64,000 bases of DNA, from contig NZ_CP070356.1 of the NCBI RefSeq assembly GCF_016919445.1, positions 1,371,501 to 1,435,500 of the forward strand. The letters are read 5' to 3'. Origin of the DNA: Pseudomonas sp. PDNC002. GTDB lineage: Bacteria > Pseudomonadota > Gammaproteobacteria > Pseudomonadales > Pseudomonadaceae. This document shows positions 57,841 through 64,000 of the stretch, piece by piece. The notes beneath the pieces are model-generated. The model worked only from the letters and a program-made list of their open reading frames with translations. It did no database searches and was not told the DNA's origin. The number at the start of each line of letters is the position of its first letter. Within the stretch, counting starts at the first letter, position 1. Made by a program: the position numbers and the translations under genes.

Positions 57841-58722
57841 TTAGCCCAGCAGGCCCATGATCATGCTGGGCATCTGGCCGGCTTGCTTGAGCATGGAGAT
57901 GCCGGACTGCATGAGCATGGAGTTCTTGCTCATGTTGGCGCTTTCGACGGCGAAGTCGGCGTCCATGATGCGGCCTTTGGACAGGTCGGTGTTGTCCTTC
58001 ATGTTGGCCAGGTTGTTGGAGGTGTGCTGCAGGCGGTTGATGTTCGCGCCGAACTGCGCGCGCAGGCTGCCGATGGCGTCCAGCGCCTTGCTGGCGTTAT
58101 CGATGGAATCGTTGGCGCCGCTCAGGGTTTCCAGCTCGGTGCCGGCAGCCGGGGTGGCGGCGAATTGCTTGGTCAGGGTGCCGAAGGCGTCGGTCACGGC
58201 TTTCAGCTGGGTGGCGACGTCGACGTTCAGGGTTTCGGCTTTGTCCGAACCGATCTGGAAGGTCACGCCACCGGTGGTGCCGAACTTGCCGCTGGCGCCA
58301 TCGACGCCGAACAGCGCGTCACCGGCGAACTTGGTGTTGGAGATGATGTTGGTCAGCTCCTTGCCCAGCTCGTTGAACTCGGCGGACAGGGCCTTGCCGT
58401 CGTCGGTGGAGTTGGTGCCGTTGGCGGCCTGGGTGGCCAGGTCCTTCATGCGCTGGGTGATGTCGGTCAGCTCGCTGAACGCGCCGTCGGCGGTCTGCAT
58501 CAGGGAGATGGCGTCGCTGGTGTTGCGCATGGCCACGTCCATACCGCGGGACTGGGCGTTCAGGCGGGTGGCGATCTGCAGGCCGGCGGCGTCGTCGGCG
58601 GCGGAGTTGATGCGCAGGCCGGTGCCCAGGCGCTGCTGGTTGGTCGCCAGCAGGCTGTTGGTCTTGCCCAGGTTGGTCTGGGTGATCAGGGAGGAGTAGT
58701 TGGTTTGAATCGACAAGGCCAT
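57841..58722 (-). CDS. Lateral flagellin (LafA)
   Basis: 293 residues. Flagellin N domain (SIQTNYSSLITQTNL, LRINSAADDAAGLQIATRLN near 50) and C domain (NNLANMKDNTDLSKGRIMDA, ANMSKNSMLMQSGISMLKQA) with only a small middle region, so the D2/D3 outer domains are nearly absent. The short length is typical of lateral flagellins. A single flagellin gene is present, 48 bases downstream of a predicted sigma-28-type start site. Confidence 0.93.
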   Translation of the reverse strand: MALSIQTNYSSLITQTNLGKTNSLLATNQQRLGTGLRINSAADDAAGLQIATRLNAQSRGMDVAMRNTSDAISLMQTADGAFSELTDITQRMKDLATQAANGTNSTDDGKALSAEFNELGKELTNIISNTKFAGDALFGVDGASGKFGTTGGVTFQIGSDKAETLNVDVATQLKAVTDAFGTLTKQFAATPAAGTELETLSGANDSIDNASKALDAIGSLRAQFGANINRLQHTSNNLANMKDNTDLSKGRIMDADFAVESANMSKNSMLMQSGISMLKQAGQMPSMIMGLLG

Positions 58723-58776
58723 GGTGGACTTCCTGTATGAGCTGGATGAAGCCGGCGTTGTGCCTGCTGAAGAGGT

Positions 58777-58804
58777 AAGGCGACAGCTCGCAGGAGGGCA
58801 TTAA
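58777..58804 (-). promoter_or_regulatory. Sigma-28-type lateral promoter of flagellin
   Basis: On the - strand TTAAT-N15-GTCGCCTT. Same spacing and -10 core as the elements before flgM and fliD. Predicted start site near 58770. Confidence 0.7.
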
Positions 58805-59015
58805 GGGGCGGCGAAAAATTTTTGGCGTGGGGTTTCTGGCGGGCGGCGTGGTGGGCCCGGTGCCGCCACTGTGCCTCGGCACCGTCGATCGGACATCTAT
58901 GGTGATGAGACACATCCGATAGTCCTGCCCCGGGCGTACGGCTAAGCTCGGCGGGTCCACAGGGCTGTGGATCGCTCCTGTAGATAGTTCGCTTCGAACG
59001 ATGAGAAGGACCTCC
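58805..59015. promoter_or_regulatory. Leader and promoter region of the phospholipid operon
   Basis: Rest of the flagellin/lipid-operon divergent gap. It contains the perfect palindrome TCCACAG-GG-CTGTGGA (58956-58971) about 45 bases before the first lipid gene, a possible operator or leader hairpin, and the AT-containing TAGATAG at 58981. The ribosome site is GAGAAGGA. Confidence 0.4.
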
Positions 59016-59636
59016 ATGATCTCCGTCTACCAACTCAAGTCCCGCTTCCAGAACCTGCTGCGCCCGCTGGTCACGCGCCTGTACGAGCGGGGCGTTACCG
59101 CCAACCAGGTGACGCTGGCCGCGTGCGGCCTCTCGCTGCTGGTCGCGCTGGTCGTCGCGATCTTCTCCGGCCACCCCTGGGTATTCCTGCTGATCCCCCT
59201 GTGGATGTTCCTGCGCATGGCGCTCAATGCCATGGACGGGATGCTCGCCCGCGAATTCGGCCAGCAGTCGAAGCTGGGCGCCTACCTCAACGAACTGACT
59301 GACGTGGTTGCCGACAGCGCTCTCTACCTGCCTTTCGCGCTGTTGCCCGGTGTGACGCCGGGACTGGTCGTGCTGGTGGTGCTGCTGGCGGTGATCAGCG
59401 AATACGCCGGTGTGCTGGGCGTGATGGTCGGGGCCTCGCGGCGCTATGACGGGCCGATGGGCAAGAGCGACCGCGCGCTGTGCTTCGGCGTCTTCGGTGC
59501 CGGCGTAGCCAGCGGCCTGCTGCCGCTCTACTGGCTCGACCCGCTGCTGGGACTGCTGGCGCTGCTGCTGGTGCTGACTATCGTCAACCGGGTGCGTCAG
59601 GGATTGGCCGAGCAACGCAACCAATCGGCCGGCTGA
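59016..59636 (+). CDS. CDP-alcohol phosphatidyltransferase family protein (YnbA-like)
   Basis: 206 residues, about five membrane helices, start at ATG 59016 after GAGAAGGA. The CDP-alcohol motif is readable but altered: where the family has DxxDGxxAR..GxxxDxxxD, this protein has NAMDGMLAR and GAYLNELTD, so the first and third Asp are Asn. It would transfer a phosphatidyl group from CDP-diacylglycerol to an alcohol, or a related reaction. First gene of an operon resembling E. coli ynbABCD. The acceptor alcohol is unknown. Confidence 0.83.
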   Translation: MISVYQLKSRFQNLLRPLVTRLYERGVTANQVTLAACGLSLLVALVVAIFSGHPWVFLLIPLWMFLRMALNAMDGMLAREFGQQSKLGAYLNELTDVVADSALYLPFALLPGVTPGLVVLVVLLAVISEYAGVLGVMVGASRRYDGPMGKSDRALCFGVFGAGVASGLLPLYWLDPLLGLLALLLVLTIVNRVRQGLAEQRNQSAG

Positions 59637-59701
59637 GTCGCGGCCAGGACATTTCACGGTGGAGGCCGGAGCGCCTCCGAATGCATCCAACAGAGGAAGT
59701 T

Positions 59702-61459
59702 ATGCGCAAATCTTCGAACCACCATTTCGTGACCCACGACGGCGTCGAGCTGTTCTATCGCCACTGGCCCGCAGCGACCGCCAGCGATGAGCCGCGCCGC
59801 GCGGTCGTGCTGTTCCACCGTGGTCATGAGCATTCCGGCCGCATCGGCCATCTGGCCGACGAGCTGGACCTGCCCGGTTTCGACGTCTTCGCCTGGGACG
59901 CTCGCGGCCACGGCCAGTCGCCGGGCGCGCGGGGCGACAGCCCGAGCTTCGGCACCAGCGTGCGCGATGTGCAGACCTTCGTCGAGCACATCGCCGCCAC
60001 CCACGGCATCGCCATCAGCGATATGGCCGTCGTGGCGCAGAGCGTCGGCGCCGTGGTCGCGTCCACCTGGGTCCACGACTATGCCCCGCCGATCCGCAGC
60101 CTGGTGCTCGCTTCGCCGGCGTTCAAGGTCAAGCTCTACGTGCCCTTCGCCCGGCCGGGCCTGAAACTGGCAAGGGCGTGGCGCGGCAACTTCTTCGTCA
60201 ACAGCTACGTGAAGGCGAAATTCCTCACCCACGATCCCGAGCGCATCGCCTCCTATGACAGCGACCCGCTGATCGCCAAGGCGATCTCGGTGAACGTGCT
60301 GCTGGGCCTCTACGAAGCGGCTGATCGCGTGGTCGCCGATGCCCAGGCGATCCAGGTGCCGACCCAGCTACTGATTTCCGGCTCCGACTTCGTGGTGCAC
60401 CGCAAGCCCCAGCAGCGCTTCTTCGACAACCTTGGCACAGCGCGCAAGGAACTGCACATCCTGCCCGGTTTCTTCCACGACACCCTGGGCGAGCTGAACC
60501 GCGAGCAGGCAGTGACCCGTGCCCGGCGCTTCATTCTCGAATGCTTTGCCCGCGCGCCGGAGCGCCCGGACCTGCGCGACGCCGACCGCTTCGGCTACAC
60601 CTGCGCTGAAGCTGAAGCCCTGGCGACCCCGCTGCCCAGCTGGTCGATCCGCGACCTCTACTGGCGCGCGACCCGCGCCAACATGCGCCTCGGCCGGTTG
60701 CTCTCCGACGGCATCAACCTCGGTTTCCAGACCGGTTTCGATTCCGGCAGCACGCTGGATTACGTCTACCGCAACCAGCCCGCCGGCGCGGGGCCGGTGG
60801 GGCGGATGATCGACCGCACTTACCTGGAGTCCGCCGGCTGGCGCGGCATCCGCCAGCGCAAGGTGCACATCGAGGAACTGCTGCGCCTGGCCATGGCCAG
60901 CCTGCGCGAGCAGGGCCGCGAGGTGCGCATCCTCGACATCGCCGCCGGCCACGGGCGCTACATTCTCGAAGCGCTGCAGGGCGTCGAACCGCTGCCCGAA
61001 AGCGTGCTGCTGCGCGACTACAGCGAGCTGAACGTGCGCGAAGGCTCGGCGCTGATCGAGCGCCTGGGGCTGAAGGAGCGTGCGCGCTTTGTCCAGGGCG
61101 ATGCCTTCGATGGCGCGGATCTCGCCGCCGTCGAACCGAAACCGAGCCTGGCGGTGGTGTCCGGTCTCTACGAGCTGTTCGCCGACAACGCCATGGTCAG
61201 CGGCTCGCTGGCCGGCCTCGGCGCAGCGGTGGAAGAGGGCGGTTACCTGATCTACACCGGCCAGCCCTGGCACCCACAGCTGGAGCTGATCGCCCGCGCC
61301 CTGACCAGCCACCGCGCCGGGCAGGCCTGGGTGATGCGTCGCCGCACGCAACTGGAGATGGACCAACTGGTCGAAGCGGCGGGCTTCCGCAAGCTGGCCC
61401 AGCGCATCGACGAGGATGGCATCTTCACTGTCTCCCTGGCCCGCCGGGAGCGCCGTTGA
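59702..61459 (+). CDS. Fused alpha/beta-hydrolase and SAM-dependent methyltransferase (YnbC-like)
   Basis: 585 residues from ATG 59702 (GAGGAAG upstream); an ATG at 59681 is possible. Residues ~5-300 form a monoacylglycerol-lipase-like hydrolase: DELDLPGFDVFAWDARGHGQ, nucleophile VAQSVGA near 107, late Asp/His (SGSDFVVH, LPGFFHDTLGE). Residues ~330-585 form a class I methyltransferase with motif RILDIAAGHGRYILEAL near 410. E. coli YnbC has, as I recall, the same length and architecture. The fusion suggests deacylation plus methylation of a lipid intermediate. It overlaps the next gene by one base. Confidence 0.85.
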   Translation: MRKSSNHHFVTHDGVELFYRHWPAATASDEPRRAVVLFHRGHEHSGRIGHLADELDLPGFDVFAWDARGHGQSPGARGDSPSFGTSVRDVQTFVEHIAATHGIAISDMAVVAQSVGAVVASTWVHDYAPPIRSLVLASPAFKVKLYVPFARPGLKLARAWRGNFFVNSYVKAKFLTHDPERIASYDSDPLIAKAISVNVLLGLYEAADRVVADAQAIQVPTQLLISGSDFVVHRKPQQRFFDNLGTARKELHILPGFFHDTLGELNREQAVTRARRFILECFARAPERPDLRDADRFGYTCAEAEALATPLPSWSIRDLYWRATRANMRLGRLLSDGINLGFQTGFDSGSTLDYVYRNQPAGAGPVGRMIDRTYLESAGWRGIRQRKVHIEELLRLAMASLREQGREVRILDIAAGHGRYILEALQGVEPLPESVLLRDYSELNVREGSALIERLGLKERARFVQGDAFDGADLAAVEPKPSLAVVSGLYELFADNAMVSGSLAGLGAAVEEGGYLIYTGQPWHPQLELIARALTSHRAGQAWVMRRRTQLEMDQLVEAAGFRKLAQRIDEDGIFTVSLARRERR

Positions 61460-62811
61460 TGGCTGCAGCGATGCCGCCGCGCGACCCCGGCGTGTTTCGC
61501 CGGGCGGTGATCTGGCTGCTGTGCCTCGCGCCGTTCTTCTTCGCCAGCTACGGCTTCGCCAACTGGGTGACGGGGCAGCGCGAGACGGTCGGCGTGCTGG
61601 TGTTCGACTGGGAACGCGGCATGCCGCTGTGGCCGTGGGCGATCATTCCGTACTGGTCGATCGACCTGCTCTACGGCTTGTCCTTCCTGCTACCACGCAC
61701 CCGGCGTGAGCTGGACAGCCATGCCCTACGACTGCTCACGGCGCAGGTCATCGCAGTCAGCTGTTTCCTGCTTTTCCCGCTGCGCTTCAGCTTCGAGCGC
61801 CCGGCGCTGGACGGCCTGTTCGGCTGGCTGTTCGACGTGCTGATGGGCTTCGACAAGCCGTTCAACCAGGCGCCTTCGCTGCATATCGCGCTGCTGGTGG
61901 TGCTCTGGGCGGCCTACGGGCGCTACGCCAGCGGGGTCTGGCGCTGGTTGCTGCATGGCTGGTTCGCGCTCATCGGGCTGTCGGTACTGACCACCTGGCA
62001 GCACCACTTCATCGATGTGCCGACGGGTGCCCTGGCCGGTTTCTTCTGCCTCTGGCTGTGGCCGCGGGAAGGGCGGTCGCCTTTGGCCGCCTGGACGCTG
62101 AGCTTCGATCCGCGGCGACTTCGACTGTCCGCCTTGTATGCCATCGGCGCGGCGCTTTGCGGAATGTTGGCACTGAGCGGAGGCGGCATCTGGCTCTGGT
62201 TGTGCTGGCCGGTGGTATCGCTGGCGCTGGTTGCGCTGTGCTACCTGGGCGTCGGCGCGGAGGGCTTTCAGAAGCGCGCGGAGGGCCGCCACTCGCTGGC
62301 TGTCTGCTGGCTGCTGGCGCCTTATCGGCTGGCCGCCTGGATCAATTCCCGCGCGTGGACGCGCCAGCACCCGCAGCCCGATGAGGTACTGCCCGGGCTC
62401 TGGCTGGGGCGCCTGCCCGGCGCGGCAGAGCGCAAGGCGCGGCCCGAGCTGGGAGTGCTCGACCTGTGCGCCGAGCTTCCCTGCACTGCGCATGACGATC
62501 GTTACGCGAGCCTGCCGTTGCTCGACCTGATTGCGCCCAGCGTCGATCAGTGCCGACTGGGCGCCGCCTTGATCGACGAACTTCGCGCGCGTGGCCCGTT
62601 GCTGGTCTGCTGCGCCCTGGGTTATTCGCGCAGTGCGACGGTTCTGGCCGCGTGGCTGCTGTTATCCGGCCAGGCGGCCACGGTCGAGGACGCGGTGGCG
62701 CAGATTCGCCGCGCGCGTCCACACATCGTGCTCAAGGCCGAACAACTGGCGGTGCTGGCGCAGGTCGCCGGGCAGCCGCAACTACCACGAGAGGTGAGTC
62801 ATGTCGGTTGA
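61459..62811 (+). CDS. Fused PAP2 lipid phosphatase and dual-specificity phosphatase (YnbD-like)
   Basis: 450 residues from ATG 61459. N-terminal integral-membrane PAP2 domain (residues ~15-290; PSLHIALLVVLWAAYGRY near 137 and QHHFIDVPTGALAG near 180 carry the His residues). C-terminal cytoplasmic dual-specificity phosphatase (about 305-440) with active site CALGYSRSA (Cx5R) near 395; the usual His before the Cys is a Cys here (VCCALG). It would dephosphorylate lipid phosphates such as phosphatidylglycerophosphate-like products. It overlaps the next gene by 11 bases. Confidence 0.86.
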   Translation: MAAAMPPRDPGVFRRAVIWLLCLAPFFFASYGFANWVTGQRETVGVLVFDWERGMPLWPWAIIPYWSIDLLYGLSFLLPRTRRELDSHALRLLTAQVIAVSCFLLFPLRFSFERPALDGLFGWLFDVLMGFDKPFNQAPSLHIALLVVLWAAYGRYASGVWRWLLHGWFALIGLSVLTTWQHHFIDVPTGALAGFFCLWLWPREGRSPLAAWTLSFDPRRLRLSALYAIGAALCGMLALSGGGIWLWLCWPVVSLALVALCYLGVGAEGFQKRAEGRHSLAVCWLLAPYRLAAWINSRAWTRQHPQPDEVLPGLWLGRLPGAAERKARPELGVLDLCAELPCTAHDDRYASLPLLDLIAPSVDQCRLGAALIDELRARGPLLVCCALGYSRSATVLAAWLLLSGQAATVEDAVAQIRRARPHIVLKAEQLAVLAQVAGQPQLPREVSHVG

Positions 62812-63247
62812 TCCGGGCCTGATCCTGGTGGCCAGCCTGCTGCGCCGCGGCAGCAGTCTCAATGGGTTGTCTTCGGCGCTGACGGTGCTCGCGCTGGCGC
62901 TGGGCTTCTACGGCGCGCTGATGGCCAGCGCCACGCTGGCGTTCAGCCTGAGCATGGCGCTGCTGGTGCTGCTCGGCCTGGTACAGAAGTTCTACGCCAT
63001 GCGTGTGGCGCTGGACGCCGATCTGTTCGAGGCCATGGCCAACGCCGGAGAGACGCTGCCGGAGAAAACCCGGCAACTGGACGACGCGCTGGCCACCTAT
63101 GTCGGTGTGCCTGCGGAAATGTCCGGTCGCACCTGGAGCGAGCGCAGCCGTGGTGCGCTGAAACTCCTGCGTCGGCAGGTGATGCTGTGTGCGCTGCAGT
63201 GGCTCGTTGCGCTGCTGTGCCTGATCGCCCTGACTTTCCAATCCTGA
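62801..63247 (+). CDS. Small membrane protein of the phospholipid operon
   Basis: 148 residues with three hydrophobic segments (about 25-45, 47-64 and 127-146) and a central soluble part (ADLFEAMANAGETLPEKTRQ). No known family. It is translationally coupled to the phosphatase (11-base overlap) and lies 14 bases before the acyltransferase, so a supporting or scaffold role in the same pathway is likely. It is not part of the four-gene E. coli ynb operon as I know it. Confidence 0.7.
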   Translation: MSVDPGLILVASLLRRGSSLNGLSSALTVLALALGFYGALMASATLAFSLSMALLVLLGLVQKFYAMRVALDADLFEAMANAGETLPEKTRQLDDALATYVGVPAEMSGRTWSERSRGALKLLRRQVMLCALQWLVALLCLIALTFQS

Positions 63248-63261
63248 GGAACGCCCCCGCA

Positions 63262-63891
63262 ATGCTGGAACGACTGTTCGCCTATGCCATCATCGCCGGT
63301 GCCCGCGCGGTGACCGGCCTGCGCAGCTTGTGGATCGGCACCACGCCGATCCCGGCGCAGCGCATCTACTACGCCAACCACAGCAGCCACGGCGACTTCG
63401 TGCTGCTCTGGGCCTCGCTGCCGCCCGAACTGCGCGCGCGTACGCGCCCGGTCGCCGGGATGGACTATTGGGGCAAGGGCGGCCTGCGTGGCTTCATCAT
63501 CAACCGCGTGTTCCACGGCGTGCTGATCGACCGCACGCGCGGCGCAGAAGGCGGCAATCCGCTGGAACCGGTCGAGCAGGCACTGGCCGACGGCGACTCG
63601 CTGATCCTCTTCCCCGAGGGCACGCGCAACCTCGACGAGGAGGTGCGCCTGTTGCCCTTCAAGAGCGGCATCTATCACCTGTCCAAAGCACATCCGCAGG
63701 TCGAGCTGGTGCCGGTATGGCTGGACAACCTCAACCGCGTCATGCCCAAGGGCCGCGCACTGCCGTTGCCATTGCTTTGCACCTTGAGCTTCGGTTCGCC
63801 GCTGGCGGTGCAGGAAGGGGAGGCCAAGGAAGCCTTCCTCGAACGCGCCCGCGAGGCGCTGTTGAAACTCGCCGCGCCGGAGGGTCGCTGA
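63262..63891 (+). CDS. 1-acyl-glycerol-3-phosphate acyltransferase family protein (PlsC-like)
   Basis: 209 residues from ATG 63262. Acyltransferase motif I NHSSHGDF (Hx4D) near 39, motif III FPEGTRN near 117, and PVWLDNL near 153. An N-terminal membrane-associated helix precedes. It would acylate a lysophospholipid or glycerol-phosphate-like acceptor within this operon; a separate housekeeping PlsC is expected elsewhere. The next gene starts two bases later. Confidence 0.85.
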   Translation: MLERLFAYAIIAGARAVTGLRSLWIGTTPIPAQRIYYANHSSHGDFVLLWASLPPELRARTRPVAGMDYWGKGGLRGFIINRVFHGVLIDRTRGAEGGNPLEPVEQALADGDSLILFPEGTRNLDEEVRLLPFKSGIYHLSKAHPQVELVPVWLDNLNRVMPKGRALPLPLLCTLSFGSPLAVQEGEAKEAFLERAREALLKLAAPEGR

Positions 63892-63892
63892 G

Positions 63893-64000
63893 ATGAACCA
63901 GACCTGGCTGCTGTTCGCCGGTATCGGCGGCATTCTCGTTCTCGCCTCGCTGGTCGGCGCGGTACTGCGCTGGCGCGCGCCGGCGGGGCCGCACGCGGTG
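63893..64000 (+). CDS. Phosphatidate cytidylyltransferase-like protein, N-terminal fragment
   Basis: The first 36 residues are visible: a hydrophobic helix (WLLFAGIGGILVLASLVGAV) followed by LRWRAPAG. Membrane topology and the operon context (E. coli YnbB is CdsA-like) support a CDP-diacylglycerol synthase-type enzyme, but the signature is beyond the edge of the window. Confidence 0.55.
   Translation, partial: MNQTWLLFAGIGGILVLASLVGAVLRWRAPAGPHAV

Overview
The window is GC-rich chromosomal DNA from a gammaproteobacterium, almost certainly a Pseudomonas. Evidence includes the block order cytochrome c4 - dsbA - endonuclease-like - GGDEF, then glmR-glmS, then a zinc-starvation block (folE2, dksA2, COG0523 GTPase) next to a TonB1-type tonB with a long cytoplasmic extension. 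Interspersed palindromes of the 'GTAGGAGCGAGCTTGCTCGCGAA' kind also fit. I recall similar gene neighbourhoods in P. aeruginosa. The lateral flagellar locus and the N-demethylase operon point to a metabolically versatile relative, but the species cannot be fixed from this sequence. I saw no rRNA, tRNA, CRISPR array, phage or transposase gene.

Layout. 1-6.7 kb: housekeeping genes (cytochrome c4 end, dsbA, a nuclease/phosphatase-fold protein, an I-site GGDEF cyclase, glmR, glmS with an empty attTn7). 7-12.5 kb: two MFS transporters facing each other, a cyclopropane-fatty-acid-synthase-like enzyme and small genes. 12.5-18.3 kb: metal homeostasis. Two Zur-type palindromes serve folE2, an unknown exported protein and dksA2-COG0523; a second COG0523 gene precedes a Fur-box tonB. 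18.6-23.7 kb: nucleobase genes (deoxyribosyltransferase, BMP-type binding protein, 2OG-Fe(II) oxygenase, adenine deaminase) plus a Ca2+/H+ antiporter. 24-25.7 kb: an SDR and an AEC carrier. 26-33.8 kb: a haem-PAS (DUF3445) oxidative N-demethylase operon with an APC permease, a good sigma-54 promoter, a sigma-54 activator and a PAS-only protein. 34.2 kb: a PilZ protein.

34.8-58.7 kb: a secondary (lateral, Flag-2/laf type) flagellar locus: flhA-flhB-fliR-fliQ-fliP-fliN-fliM divergent from lafK-fliE-F-G-H-I-J, then flgM-flgN, fliD-S-T-K-L-fliA-motA-motB, and on the other strand a ToxR-like regulator pair and a short flagellin. The rod/hook genes (flgA-L) normally found between flgN and the filament genes are absent. 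Three transcription units (flgM, fliD, flagellin) share the upstream motif TTAAN-N15-GTCGCCYT, which has sigma-28 spacing but a divergent -10; I propose it is the promoter read by the locus's own FliA.

59.0-64.0 kb (window edge): a tightly packed phospholipid-type operon resembling E. coli ynbABCD (CDP-alcohol phosphatidyltransferase, hydrolase-methyltransferase fusion, PAP2-dual-specificity-phosphatase fusion, small membrane protein, PlsC-type acyltransferase, start of a CdsA-like cytidylyltransferase). It looks like a self-contained, poorly described lipid pathway.

At least six copies of a 130-180 bp element with inverted CCCTCACCC...GGGTGAGGG ends sit between genes; one has expanded into four tandem ~142 bp units at 30.65-31.24 kb.
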